The notes under the pieces were generated by a model. It saw only the letters and a list, made by a program, of their open reading frames with translations, made no database searches and was not told the DNA's origin. DNA of 64,000 bases from Megalobrama amblycephala (Eukaryota; Chordata; Actinopteri; Cypriniformes; Xenocyprididae), in assembly GCF_018812025.1 (NCBI RefSeq), contig NC_063045.1, forward strand, positions 13,637,112 to 13,701,111, read 5' to 3'. Position 1 is the stretch's first letter; the number at the start of each line of letters is the position of its first letter. Made by a program: the position numbers and the translations under genes. Positions 44,301 to 55,003 of the stretch are shown piece after piece.

Positions 44301-47300
44301 GCTAACCGCAATCATCCAATCAATTCCTGATTGACAAAAATCAAGTCCTGCTCTACACTTTTTTTTTTTTTTTGTTCAAGAAGCCATTTCACTCAGATAC
44401 AAGTAACAATATTACTGAAAAAGTTTGAATAAATGTTTTTTTGGACTGGGGAGGAAGTTTTCAGTCATAAGTTTTGTTATAGTACATAAGACTTCTTTTT
44501 TCTCTCAGAATTTCTTGGCCTACAGGCTTCTGCTGTAAATGAATTACAGTAACAGTATTTTCTGTGGTAATTTTTCTCCGCTCAGGTGACTGTTGGCTGT
44601 TGGCTGCCATAGGGTCTCTGACTTTAAATGACAAGCTGCTTCACAGAGTTGTTCCTCATGGACAAAGCTTTACGGACGATTATGCAGGCATCTTCCACTT
44701 CCAGGTGCTCAGCCGACTGTTAATGAATGACAGAAATGTAGAACACACATTACATTTCTGCTATAATTTTATTTTTAAGACATAATATTTTAGTATTTGT
44801 ATTAATATTTTAGAAATATAAACATTCATTTTTATTATTATTTTTGAAGGGATAGTTCACCCCAAAATGAAAATTATCCCATGATTTACTCAAGCCATCC
44901 TAGGTGTATATGACAATCTTCTTTCAGATGAACACAATCAAAGATATATTTAAAAATATCTTTGCTCCTCTAAACTTTATAATGGTTGTGAATGGGGGGC
45001 CAAACAAACAATGTATCCATCCATAATAAAAGTAATCCATACAGCTCCAGGCAGTTAATAAAGGCCTTCTGAAACGAAGCAATGCCGTACACATCGATCT
45101 GACGTGATGCATGATGTAATGATGAACGTGGAAGCGCAGAGGACGGAGCAAAACAAAACACCGGTCATGAATTAGAAGTATAAAACGATATTTTTTAAAG
45201 AGAAATGTTGGAGGATTTTGATATAAGAGAAGAGTTTGTTGCCCAGCCTTATTTGTTTGAACCATGAGAGGCGTCTAAGCTTACGATACTTCCACATCCT
45301 ATGTCATACATCACGTCAGGCGTTACTCATTTGGCGCAATTCGACTTGCGCAGTATGGATACGGTCGCCCACTGGAAGCTAGTTATTTGAATTTATAAAG
45401 TTTTAAATATGGATTTAAAAAAAATAAATAAATAAATGCATTGCTTCGCTTCAGAAGTACTTTATTAACCCCCCTGGAGCCGTATGGATTACTTTTATGT
45501 TGGATAGATGCGCTTTTTTGGGCTTCAAAATCTCGGCCCCCATTCACTCCCATTATAAAGCTTGGAAGAGCCTGGATATTTTTTTAAATATATCTCCGAT
45601 TGTGTTAGTCTAAAAGAAGATAGTCATATACACCTGGGATGGCTTGAGGGTGAGTAAATCATGGGATCATTTTCCTTTACTATTCCTTTAATAATTTATA
45701 ATATTAATTAATATATATTTCATTTATTTTTTCAATATTTTTATGTGTGTTGTTTGCTTGTTGTGCAGTTCTGGCAGTTTGGCGAGTGGGTGGACGTCGT
45801 GATTGACGACCGCTTGCCTGTCAAGGATAAAGAGCTAATGTTTGTTCACTCAGCAGAAGGAAATGAGTTCTGGAGTGCTCTTTTGGAGAAGGCCTATGCC
45901 AAGTGAGTCTCTTCCTCTCTCTTCTTCTTCTTCTATACGACAGTAATAGAGACCATATCGTGTGCATGTGCCTGTAGGCTGCATGGCTCATATGAAGCTC
46001 TGTCGGGAGGTTCCACCACCGAAGGTTTTGAGGACTTCACAGGCGGAGTGGCCGAGATGTACGAGCTGCGTAAAGCTCCCAAAGACCTGCACCGCATCAT
46101 TGCCAAAGCCTTGGAGAGAGGCTCGCTGCTGGGCTGCTCCATTGATGTGAGTCCTCACAGCGCCTACTACTGGCCTGGAGACACAACGCAACATTGATGG
46201 ATTATCCAAATAAAGATGACCAGTTTTTCTGTGTAATTTGAGTGTGTTTGTCTGGTAGATCACCAGTGCCTTTGACATGGAGGCCGTGACCTTTAAGAAG
46301 CTGGTGAAGGGGCATGCGTACTCCGTCACAGGTCTCAGAGAGGTCAGGATAACGTCTAAAATGTATCTTGAGCTCATTAGTTTTTCCTTTTTTAATTATT
46401 TGCATCAGTCTTTTGTTGTTGTAATTTTAGGTGAATTTCCGTGGCAGCAAAGAGAGGTTGATCCGCATCCGAAACCCTTGGGGGCAAGTTGAATGGACAG
46501 GGGCTTGGAGTGACAAGTGAGTCGGCCAAACAGAATGAACTTGACTTGCTGTACATGCTCATAGTATAACACTTGTACTTCATTTCCAGTTCTTCTGAGT
46601 GGAATGGAATTGATCCAGCAGAAAGAGAGGAAATGAACAACCACATGGAGGATGGCGAGTTTTGGTAAATCTCCTCCATAGAAATCTGATCTTTATGGTT
46701 TATGCACTCTATATTAGGGATACGAGTTAGTCCCAAGAAGAAGTGATTCTTTGATTCTGAAAGCTTTGGATTAGGGCTTCATGATTAATCAAAATAAATC
46801 AGTAATTGCAATATCAATCAAACAATTCTTGGAATCTACATTATTTCCTGTGTAAACATTCACTTTTCCCTGACAGAATGTTGCTGATGCTTTGCTTCTC
46901 TGCCCACATCAGGATGTCATTTCAGGAGTTCAAACGTCAGTTTTCTCGTCTGGAGATCTGTAACCTCACACCAGACGCTCTTAGCGAAGAGTCTTTAAAT
47001 TTCTGGAACACGATTAAGTTTAACGGCACCTGGAGGCGAGGAAGTACAGCAGGGGGCTGCAGGAACCACCCCAGTGAGATTAATTCACACAGTCCCAATG
47101 ATACTTATTCATCAGCTAAAACATACTGCATCACACACCTAGTTTGATGTCTCTCTTGTCAGATACATTCTGGATAAATCCTCAATATAAGATCACGCTA
47201 CTGGAGGAAGATGATGATCCAGAGGATGACGAGGTGGCCTGCACCTTCATGGTGGCCTTGATGCAGAAGGACAGACGGCGTTACCGCAAGCAAGGACAGG

Positions 47301-50300
47301 ACATGCACACCATCGGCTTTGCTTTGTATGAGGTTGTAGGATTAAACCTGAGATACAACAGTCACAGACTTTGTTAAATATCATGGTTTTGACTAATTTC
47401 TTGTCTTTTATTCCTGTTTTTCCTCATCTTCAGATCCCAGAAGAGGTATGGCACCTTTTTAGTATTATATGAATCTAAAGTGAAGTGTGTAAACACTGTG
47501 TTTTCAAAACATTTCTCTGTTTGTTTGAGTATTTCAACCAGCCCAGCATAGCAACAGTGGCTTAACCAATGCTGTGAATTTGGGGCGGAGCTATCTGTTT
47601 AACTGACCAATGAATGACAGACAGGGAAGTGTTCAGGAAACATGACTGAAAACAATTACATTTTTAAAATCTGTTTAGTGATACAGTTTATAGACATAAA
47701 CTGTATTGTGATATTAAAAACTCTTCTGTTTTTAGTTTCGTGGTTCCCAGAGTGTGCATCTCAAGAAGGACTTTTTCTTGCGTAAGTCGTCCTGTGCGCG
47801 CTCGGAGACCTTCATTAATCTGCGAGAGGTCAGTGCGCGACTGAAACTGCCACCGGGCGAGTATCTCATTGTCCCTTCCACTTTTGAGCCTGGAAAAGAG
47901 GCTGACTTCGTACTGCGAGTCTTCACTGAGAAACAGTCAGAAACTCAGTGAGTGACTCGACCATTCAACTACAACAAACAACAGTAGTACAAATAAGTAG
48001 TATGAAATATTGATTATATTTAATAAATTAGCTTTTTTGGATTCTCTTGTGTTTCATTGTGCAACATCATTATGAGAAAAACTTAATTTTGTTTTTCTTT
48101 TCTTTCTTTTTTTTTTTTTTAGAGAAATGGATGATGAGATTTCATTTAACCTGGAAGATGAAGTAAGGACTTTTCTGTAATTGCAGATGATTTAAAAAAC
48201 AAACAAACTTACATTTAAGGAAGGTCCCAAGACATATCTAAGAAATGTCAAAAAATGTAAAAATCCAGTGTATATAAATTTAAATGTATATAAATGTGTG
48301 TTTTATCCACAGGAGGAGGTTTCAGAGGAGAATATTGATAACTCTTTTAAGAAAATGTTTGCTCAGCTGTCTGGAGAGGTGTGTATGTTTCTGTGTGTGT
48401 CTCGATTAATAATATTGTGTATTCCATTAGATTAAACCTCATCTAAACTCTCTTGTAGGACATGGAGATTTCAGTTCATGAGCTCAGGACCATTCTGAAC
48501 CGGGTGGTGGGCAAACGTAAGCTCAGCTGAAGTTTTCAAGAGTTCACGTCTGGTCTGTGTCTGTGTCTGTGTGTGCTTGAGAAATACCTCTGCTCTTCTG
48601 TGTTCTGCAGACAGGGACTTGAAGACAGATGGGTTCGGCATGGAGTCGTGTAGGTGCATGGTCAGCCTGATGGATGTATCCACCGATTCCTAACTTGTAA
48701 AAGCGACTTTAGCTTATCAAATAGTGCATATATGCATTTCATCTGATTATTGATAAGCATTTCTTTTACATTGTAATGTGCCTTGACTCAAGCTCAGAAA
48801 GATGGCAGTGCAAAACTGGGAATTGTGGAGTTCCAGATTCTATGGAATAAAATCAGGAAGTGGCTGGTGAGAAACTGACTGCTCCATCAATCATCACATA
48901 TCCTTCCCTACACACTATGTATGTGAATAGTATGGTGGCAACTCAGACTTGTATCTCATTTGCAGGGCATTTTCAGACAGTTTGATCTGGATAAATCTGG
49001 CACGATGAGCTCCTATGAAATGCGCCTGGCTGTGGAGTCAGCTGGTAATAAACAGTTTTTAATGTTTATCTTGTGTGATGTTCTTGGTTAAAGAGATTAA
49101 AGATCGTTATCAATACAGATGTGATTGTGATTCACAAGCTTTTGATTCATCCCAGTTTCAAATCAAACTCATTTTAAATCAGAATTCGAAAGAGGTGAAT
49201 CAAAATCGAATCAGAAGATCTGTATGGATACCCATGCGTAATCTCTATAACAGATGTCTTTAACAAAATGATTTGATTCAAATTCATTTCAATATATTTC
49301 AGTTATAATGTCCCTTTTACTTGCATGTCGTTTCGGGAATCGAGCTGTAATCTTAAGTTCATGAGAGTCATTCTTTCAGGCATCAGGCTGTATGTTTTTG
49401 ATTCACTAAACAGAACCGATTCATAAGAGTAATTTGCTCATGAAACGGTTTACGCAGGTTATGTTGTACATTTTTGACTCCCAAGGGTCAATCGGCTTCT
49501 AAGAGTTTATGAATATGTTTTCATGCAGCCACTGAAAATAGGCATAGAGTAAATCAATCTATCTTGGGATTTCAAGAACATATATTGGGATAGGTCAAAT
49601 TAAATGCGTGTTTAACCCTTGTGCATCTTAAGGACATTTTTGACTTTTTCAGTTTTGTTTTTTGATCATTTTTGTGTTAATGCCAAGTGCATAAATTTTG
49701 GCAGAAGTGTGTATTTTTATTGGAATTTTATTGTAATTTAAATTTCACCCTCATTCCCTTTCATAAATATATTTTAGATTAGGTACACAAAATAGTTACA
49801 CTTAGAGCCTTAAGGACAAAAATGTCCCCATTGAAACCCATTAAAACATACGGAAGAGGATTAGGGCCAAGCAATAATAAAAAAATAAAACCATCTCGAG
49901 ATTAAAGTTGTTAAATTTCGAGAAAAAAGTCGAGATAAAATGTTGAGAATAAACTCATTAAATTATGAGAAAAAAGTTGTTAAATAATTTAATAACTTTT
50001 TTCTCGTAATTTAACGAGTTTATTCTCAACATTTTATTTCGACTTTTTTCTCAAAATTTAACAAGCTTTTTCTCGAAATTTAACAACTTAAATCTCGAGA
50101 TGGTTTTATTTTTTTTATTATTGTTTGGCCCTAATCCTCTTCCGTAATAACGGCTTCAGAATGACAGTTTTTATTTTTTTTACCAGATGGCGCCATTTTC
50201 TCAGGTTTCGCCTATCTAGCAAATACTCACCTTTTCCTGTTTTCTGCTTCTGCGTATTAAAGAGCCAATTGGATAAATTATGCAGCAATAATTGTTGTGG

Positions 50301-52392
50301 GTGCGTTGATATGAATGTCATCCAAATGTGTGTGTGTGTGTGTATGTACTAAATGTGTATGTGTGTACTAAAAATATTATATATTGTTTGTTTGAGAGAG
50401 AGAGAGAATATACTGTACTGCAAATCACAAATCTCAGCGCTGTTTACCAGTAAAGCTTTGCTTCCATCTAATGGGGAAAATTTGATACAACAACCAAACA
50501 AAATCTTACTGCAAAAGTTTAAAGGCGCTAAAGAGGATCTTTTCGTCGACTGAGAAACCAAAGACTGTTAGTGAGTTTTTGAAATGAGCGCATGTGTAAG
50601 AACAACCCCCCTCCTTCACAGCTCATTTCGAGGGAACGGCTCCTAAAACTCGTGCACGAGTATTGGAACACGAGTGTTTACCACCGGCATTCGCTGTGCC
50701 GTGTTAGTGGATTCATTATGTCGGACTCACTGCAGGTAACTTATAATCTGCAGTTGTTACTCCTGTCTCCTGACAAAAACATTGCATGCGGCGCCTGTGG
50801 AGTGTGGAAAGTTACTGGAGCGCGCAGCCGCACACGTCTCTCACGAGGAACGTCACGGCAGTGATTGACAAGCCAGAGGGCCAATCTCCAGATTGGCTGA
50901 TGTTTTTAAGGCCCTACCTCGTGCACAGATGATGTATATTAATATTATTCCTTTCAGTGCACCTAATAAATAGTCTTTTATCAGTTAGTAAAGACAGTTT
51001 CAAGTAATATTGCAAAAATGTATAAAGCAAAACATCCTCTGTAGCACCTTTAAAGCTATTGACCTCAAGTTTGGAGCACAACTTGGTTAGATTCATGGCT
51101 TTGATTTTCTAGAAGTTTTTGCGTGTTTTATAAAATATATATTTTATATAAAATTTGTTCATAAATAATTTTCATAAACTAAAACCTCTATTTTTTTTCA
51201 CTTCAACAATAATTTAAGGGTCTTCTTTAGAATGGGAGCAAACTTAAGTCTGTGCTCCAAAGCTTTACATTTTTTACTTTTTTTTAACAGATATTTTTGT
51301 CTTAGTAACTAAGTAACTTTTTTTTTTTTTTTTTTTTATTAATGCTCAAGGGTTAATCAGTGAAAATCTATCTATAATATATATAATATATATACACTGC
51401 CCTAGAAAAGTGGGGTTTTGAACAATATTGGCATGAATCCTTTTTTAATTTGTGATAATTTTGCACTGATAAGGGACAACACAAACTATGAAAACATATT
51501 TTATTATATAAACAGTTTACACATAGAAACAAACTTAAATTTTCGATTCATCAAAATATCCACCATTAGCAGCTATCTGACCTAAACTGGGTTCTAATTG
51601 GTTCATTGTATTCTAAACTTAATTGGCAATCAATTGTTGAAGCTATTAAGGTGTGCTGACCCAAAAATCTTTTGCAAACCTGGGCCAAGTTTAAACCAGT
51701 AACCAGGCATCACATCTGGCAAAGGGGCATGTCTGACTTTGACATGTATATATTGCCAATATTATGTAATCAAAATGAAAATTATTATTGCTGGTCTTCA
51801 ATGATAATGTCAAGTTACTGTAATGTATTTGCACCAAAAAATGATAAGGATTAATGCTGATATCGTCCCAAACCACACTATGCCAGGGGTGTTTCCATAC
51901 TTTTGGAGGGCAGTGTATGTCCTAATAATGATGCCTGTTTCCTTGTCCTCAGGTTTTAAACTGAATAACAAGCTACATCAGATACTGGTGGCAAGATATT
52001 CCGATGGAGATACAATTGACTTTGACAACTTTGTCTGTTGCCTGGTCAAACTGGAGGCCATGTTCAGTATGTCATTTAAATATCTCTCTCTCTTTTTTTA
52101 AATCATGTATTAGCTAATATTCCACTGAAACATCATACTGAATGTGTCGTATTCAACAGAGGCTTTTAGAGAGCTGGAGAGAGAGGGGTCGGGCATCGCA
52201 GAACTCAATATAAGTGAGGTGGGTCATTTCTTACCCTCTAAGTGTCTATGTTTTTCAAAATGGTGGGACATATAATTTATAGTGCATTATGTCTTAATAT
52301 CGTATATTTAATATGTTCTTAAGAAAAGAAAATGATTCCATTAACACTCTTGCCCTCACCAACAGTGGCTGTACATGACCATGTGTGGATGA
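38230..52392 (+). CDS. Calpain large subunit, calpain-1-like, complete, 21 coding exons
   Basis: Second conventional calpain. Exons: 38230-38475, 40556-40625, 44586-44704, 45769-45902, 45978-46146, 46259-46342, 46431-46516, 46590-46664, 46913-47073, 47163-47332, 47434-47445, 47736-47947, 48123-48162, 48313-48378, 48459-48516, 48611-48675, 48798-48866, 48966-49044, 51953-52066, 52160-52218, 52366-52392. These give 704 residues plus stop. Catalytic Cys108 (GDCWLLAA), His265 (KGHAYS) and Asn289 (RNPWG) are present. Blocks [34 protein letters not shown] and [11 protein letters not shown] fit CAPN1 better than CAPN2 or CAPN8. The C2-like domain and penta-EF-hand domain are complete. EF loop 589-600 has Ala at the normally glycine sixth place. 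The N-terminus is shorter than mammalian CAPN1. The start is the first ATG after the acceptor; an ATG at 38191 lies in the intron. capn1 is likely but not certain, so no symbol is given. Confidence 0.92.
38578..38690 (-). mobile_element. tRNA-derived SINE, copy 1
   Basis: On the minus strand it reads TGTCTTAGTAGTTAGTGCCC, an A-box-like tRNA head. GAGAGTTTGAGTCTAGC (degenerate B box) and a tail near 38578 follow. It is the same sequence as 39697-39803 with several changes. Confidence 0.6.
38748..39695. mobile_element. TTAA-ended MITE (AGCCCAAAGTATACTTC)
   Basis: TTAAAGCCCAAAGTATACTTC-type left end and GAAGTATACCCAGGGCTTAA right end are inverted, with TTAA at both edges. The G/C-rich interior has ACGTACGTGAGGG and GCACGCGTACACTAGC. 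No transposase. Confidence 0.8.
39697..39803 (-). mobile_element. tRNA-derived SINE, copy 2
   Basis: Minus strand: GTCTCAGTAATTAGTGCC, then GAGAGTTCGAGTCCAGCTC with the B box GTTCGAGTCC (39739-39730), then CATGTAATTACTCAATC. Direct repeat of 38578-38690 on the other side of the TTAA MITE. Confidence 0.65.
40064..40378. mobile_element. TTAA-ended MITE family F
   Basis: TTAAAGCTGCAGTCCGCGAT on the left and TGCGGACTGCAGCTTTAA on the right pair over about 18 bases. 315 bp. In the intron before coding exon 2 of the calpain-1-like gene. Confidence 0.88.
41284..41334. repeat. (GT)n microsatellite
   Basis: About 25 GT units. The Cys-Val and Thr-His open frames over it are artefacts of the repeat. 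Confidence 0.95.
42061..44171. mobile_element. TTAA-ended family D element, long copy (2.1 kb)
   Basis: Left TTAAAGGTGCCCTAGAAC and right AATTCTAGGGCACCTTTAA are inverted. The interior start matches the short copy at 33763. It contains CpG-rich promoter-like sequence (about 42230-42270), then ATG (42322) opening [12 protein letters not shown] and running into ATTAT-GTGAGT, a donor-like site at about 42375. The second half is occupied by the piggyBac-like element 42883-44029. Confidence 0.8.
42883..44029. mobile_element. piggyBac-like non-autonomous element with repeated GTTGCCT-AGGCAAC palindromes
   Basis: Ends CCCTCTATGGTAC (42883) and GTACCATAGAGGG (to 44029) are perfect inverted repeats starting with CCC. 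The left is preceded by TTAA; the right is followed by TTTTAA, so one side of the target duplication looks mutated. The palindrome GTTGCC-4 bases-GGCAAC (or close) occurs at 43017-43032, 43205-43220, 43649-43664 and 43998-44013, each next to TTGTACCA or its complement. No transposase frame. Confidence 0.75.
44846..45691. mobile_element. AGTTCACCCC MITE (family C-like), intron
   Basis: Left GGGATAGTTCACCCCAAAAT and a right end TTTTCCTTTACTATTCCTTTAA pair imperfectly. Inner CCCATGATTTACTCAAGCCATCC and its complement pair well, as do the AAGATATATTTAAAAATAT arms. No coding region. Confidence 0.75.
49850..50145. mobile_element. Near-perfect 296-bp hairpin MITE, intron
   Basis: ACGGAAGAGGATTAGGGCCA pairs with TTGGCCCTAATCCTCTTCCGT. 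The arms continue through CCATCTCGAGATTAAAGTTG and AATTTCGAGAAAAAAG to the centre, so almost the whole element can fold. Confidence 0.9.
50519..51053 (+). mobile_element. TTAA-ended MITE family A, copy 3, intron of calpain-1-like gene
   Basis: Left TTAAAGGCGCTAAAGAGGAT and right ATCCTCTGTAGCACCTTTAA. Same orientation as 8404-9015 and about 75 bp shorter: one of the two CAAGGAACGTCA-type repeats is missing. It keeps ATG (50718) and the donor-like GTAACT (50736). Confidence 0.85.
51395..51915. mobile_element. Tc1/mariner-like remnant
   Basis: CACTGCCCT on the left and AGGGCAGTG on the right, each flanked by TA (51393-51394 and 51916-51917). The right end continues inward as CCAGGGGTGTTTCCATACTTTTGG, as in fish Tc1-like elements. 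Non-coding. Confidence 0.7.
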
Positions 52393-52939
52393 TGTGTGAA
52401 GATCATATTGTGCTGGACAAAAAGGGCCAAAATCACACTCCCTCAACTGCAGCTTTAAGCCATTACACCCAAAGATGCCTGAGCAATACAGTACATACTG
52501 CCTTAAAACACACCAACCTAACCATCACATCAGCTTATGGCACTATATGCTTTTTGATTAAGAAGGGACACCTCATTATGCAAGATGCATTTATCAATTA
52601 TGAACCATTAAATGTCAATTTAAACATATATTGCAGCATTTCAGAGAGTAGCATAACAGTTTTTTTTCTTAACTGCATGCCACTAACCTTATGCTGTAGG
52701 TATTTTATTGGACCTTGCATATGTAGATGAACTTAGCATTTGCACCATTACGGCCTTGATATTTAAATAATTTTTTTTGAGATTCAAAAATGTATCTTGT
52801 GTATGATTTTGATATAATTTATGATCACTGTGATTTGCTCTGCTATTATTTATAAAAGAATAACTTATGTTCTTATAGGATGTTCAGGGAATTGTGCTAC
52901 ACTAGATCCTTTCTTTTATGCTGCTTAATATGAAGTGAA

Positions 52940-52945
52940 AATAAA
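52940..52945 (+). terminator. Poly(A) signal AATAAA of the calpain-1-like gene
   Basis: AATAAA about 550 bases after the stop at 52392, followed by TTTGACTTATTGGCGTGTT. Plausible 3' end of this transcript. Confidence 0.6.
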
Positions 52946-52989
52946 GGTTAAATTTGACTTATTGGCGTGTTATGTTTTTTTTAATGGCT

Positions 52990-52990
52990 A

Positions 52991-53021
<31 letters not shown>

Positions 53022-53419
53022 GCAGGGGTTAAAGCCCTAAAAAATCCTGAGCCAAATTCGACACAAAAGATTCATAACACTCTGAAGCTTCATGAAGCAG
53101 TGTTTTGAATTCGGCCATCACTATATAAGTCATTATTTTGTTTTTTTGGCGCACTAAAAATATTCTCGTCGCTTTATAATATTAATATTGAACCACTGTA
53201 CTCACATGAACTGATTTAAATATGTTTTAATACATTAATGGATCTTGAGAGAGGAAATGTCATTGCTGGATATGCAGGCCTCACTGAGCCATCAGATTTC
53301 AACAAAAATATATCTTAATTTGCGTTCCGAAGATTAACGAAGGTCTCACGGGTGTGGAACGACATGAGGGTGAGTAATAAGTGACAGAATTTTCATTTTT
53401 GGGTGAACTAACCCTTTAA
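52990..53419. repeat. TA run and truncated AACTAACCCTTTAA MITE
   Basis: A (TA)14 run (52993-53020) is followed by a copy of the element at 25928-26537. It keeps the right end GGTGTGGAACGACATGAGGG and GGGTGAACTAACCCTTTAA, but the left terminus is lost. Confidence 0.75.
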
Positions 53420-53722
53420 GGTACAGTTGAGGGGAAAGCCTCGGTGCTTCACAAAGCTTAATTTCGTCATCACTAATAAACTTTTATCCCAGTACTTCTG
53501 TGATAATTTGAATTTTTGTAAGAGAAATAACCATACTGTGATTTTGAAAAGTCTGTTTGTGAAGTTGTTCACACCTATACATGACAACTGCTCTCTATGG
53601 CTCCAGACATTAATAAACAAGAACCAAAACCTGTGAAGGTGCCATTTTAAATTTTTATATCTTATACACAATACAGAGTCCATTCATTCACACAAAGTTC
53701 CATCTGAGTGTTGTCCGTGCAA

Positions 53723-54271
53723 CTATTCCTTCGCCTTGGTCTCTTTGCTCTCTATCAGTCCCAGTAGTGTGGCGTCCGCCTCCAGCAGCGTCGTGTCGGT
53801 GGTCGCTCCAAGGAACCGTGAGGTCAACTCCAAATCCTCCAGCCTCAGTCTCACCCTGCTGCCCCTCTGGTACTTCTGCCCGTCAGTGGAGGGCCTCTTA
53901 CACACACAGTGGAACTTCCCGCCGAAATCGATATACAGATCGTCATTGACGATATGAAAGACTTTCCCGATGACGATCTTGTCTTTGGCGGGACCCATCT
54001 GCATGAGCGCGGAGTGTCGCAGGAGCGATGTGAAGGAGGTCTCGTCCCTGGAGCTCACCCGCACCGCGGCGCTCCGATCGCCGCTCTGCCGCAGGTCCGA
54101 GTGTAGATCATATGCAGCTGCAAACCCGCTTTTCACCCTCTCCGGTGATTTATCATCTCCTCCGCTCGCGTCTGAGCTGTATAATGACCTGAGCGTGGCA
54201 AAAACACTGTGTTTAGGCAGTAAAGATGATCTGGAACTCACGTTGTACATCACCTTGCAGAGCGACGCCAT
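53723..54271 (-). CDS. mrps28: Mitochondrial small ribosomal subunit protein mS35-group member bS1m, MRPS28
   Basis: 182-residue protein of the mitochondrial small ribosomal subunit, matching vertebrate MRPS28 (about 187 residues). The N-terminal ~35 residues ([16 protein letters not shown]...) are rich in Ser/Arg/Leu with few acids, fitting a mitochondrial import signal. The conserved core includes [20 protein letters not shown] (about 79-98), [20 protein letters not shown] and FHCVCKRP, then [20 protein letters not shown] and the ending LLGLIESKE. The call uses MRPS28 as the firm name; the ribosomal nomenclature in the label is from memory and uncertain. The whole frame is open without an intron, although the mammalian gene is split. 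It has no frameshift or stop. It faces away from sde2 and converges with the calpain-1-like gene. A TATAAA-type poly(A) signal may lie near 53660 on this strand. Confidence 0.93.
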   Translation of the reverse strand: MASLCKVMYNVSSRSSLLPKHSVFATLRSLYSSDASGGDDKSPERVKSGFAAAYDLHSDLRQSGDRSAAVRVSSRDETSFTSLLRHSALMQMGPAKDKIVIGKVFHIVNDDLYIDFGGKFHCVCKRPSTDGQKYQRGSRVRLRLEDLELTSRFLGATTDTTLLEADATLLGLIESKETKAKE

Positions 54272-55003
54272 GTTGAAACGTCATAAGGAGCAGAGCACGC
54301 TGGGAGCATTTCAAAATAAGAGCATACATGGGAAAAAGTGGGATTTTAGCATGGTAGTTTTGGATTTATTATGTAATAATATGATTTATTAAATAATAAC
54401 GTTGTATCTTTCTCAGTCAGGGGCTCTGTGATACAGAGTGAGTTATGTCATTTATTTAAAATCGTAACAAAAATATAAAATGGATTTTGGTTCTGTTCTG
54501 TTTGGTTCTGGTTCTTAGGGTATTTTTGAGTTATTGCATTACAATATGATTATACATGAATAAAGAGCAAAAAACGCAAATGTAAAGACTTAATATAGTA
54601 CAAATAACTAAAATGAAAAGCACATATAAAATATTACGTATCAATGTTATTTGAAGCATAAAACGTGACATATATTGCATCCTTTAACAAAATAAATTCA
54701 TTTAAGTAATACATTTTTTTTTAATTTAATACGATTTGGTAAGTTCTCTCGGCTTTTTTTTTAAATTAAATGCTTAGAAGAAAAGGAAAAAAAGGAAAAA
54801 ACAAACAAACAAACAAAACAAACAAACAGTAACAATAATTGTCATCGTCATAAAACAATAAAACAATATGCCATAGTCCAACAGTCTTTCAGTCCAGATT
54901 AAGTAAATTCTCTCGGCTTCCGTACTTGAGTCAACGCAGTTATACGTCACAGATTTGACCGGAAGTTTATAAGCACATCTTCGAGAACAGGCGAGAAGAA
55001 AAC
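54272..55003. promoter_or_regulatory. Shared upstream region of mrps28 and sde2 (head-to-head)
   Basis: A 732-bp interval between the two start codons. Close to sde2 it holds the CRE-like TACGTCAC (54943-54950) and the ETS/GABP-like ACCGGAAGT (54958-54966), both common in housekeeping promoters. The middle is A/T-rich, with an A-rich AACAAACAAACAAACA tract near 54800. The mrps28 side lacks an obvious TATA box. Confidence 0.55.

Noticed and set aside
53409..53683. Frames overlapping the region after the calpain-1-like gene
   Set aside because: No conservation or splice context; the region is a truncated MITE edge and unique A/T-rich sequence.
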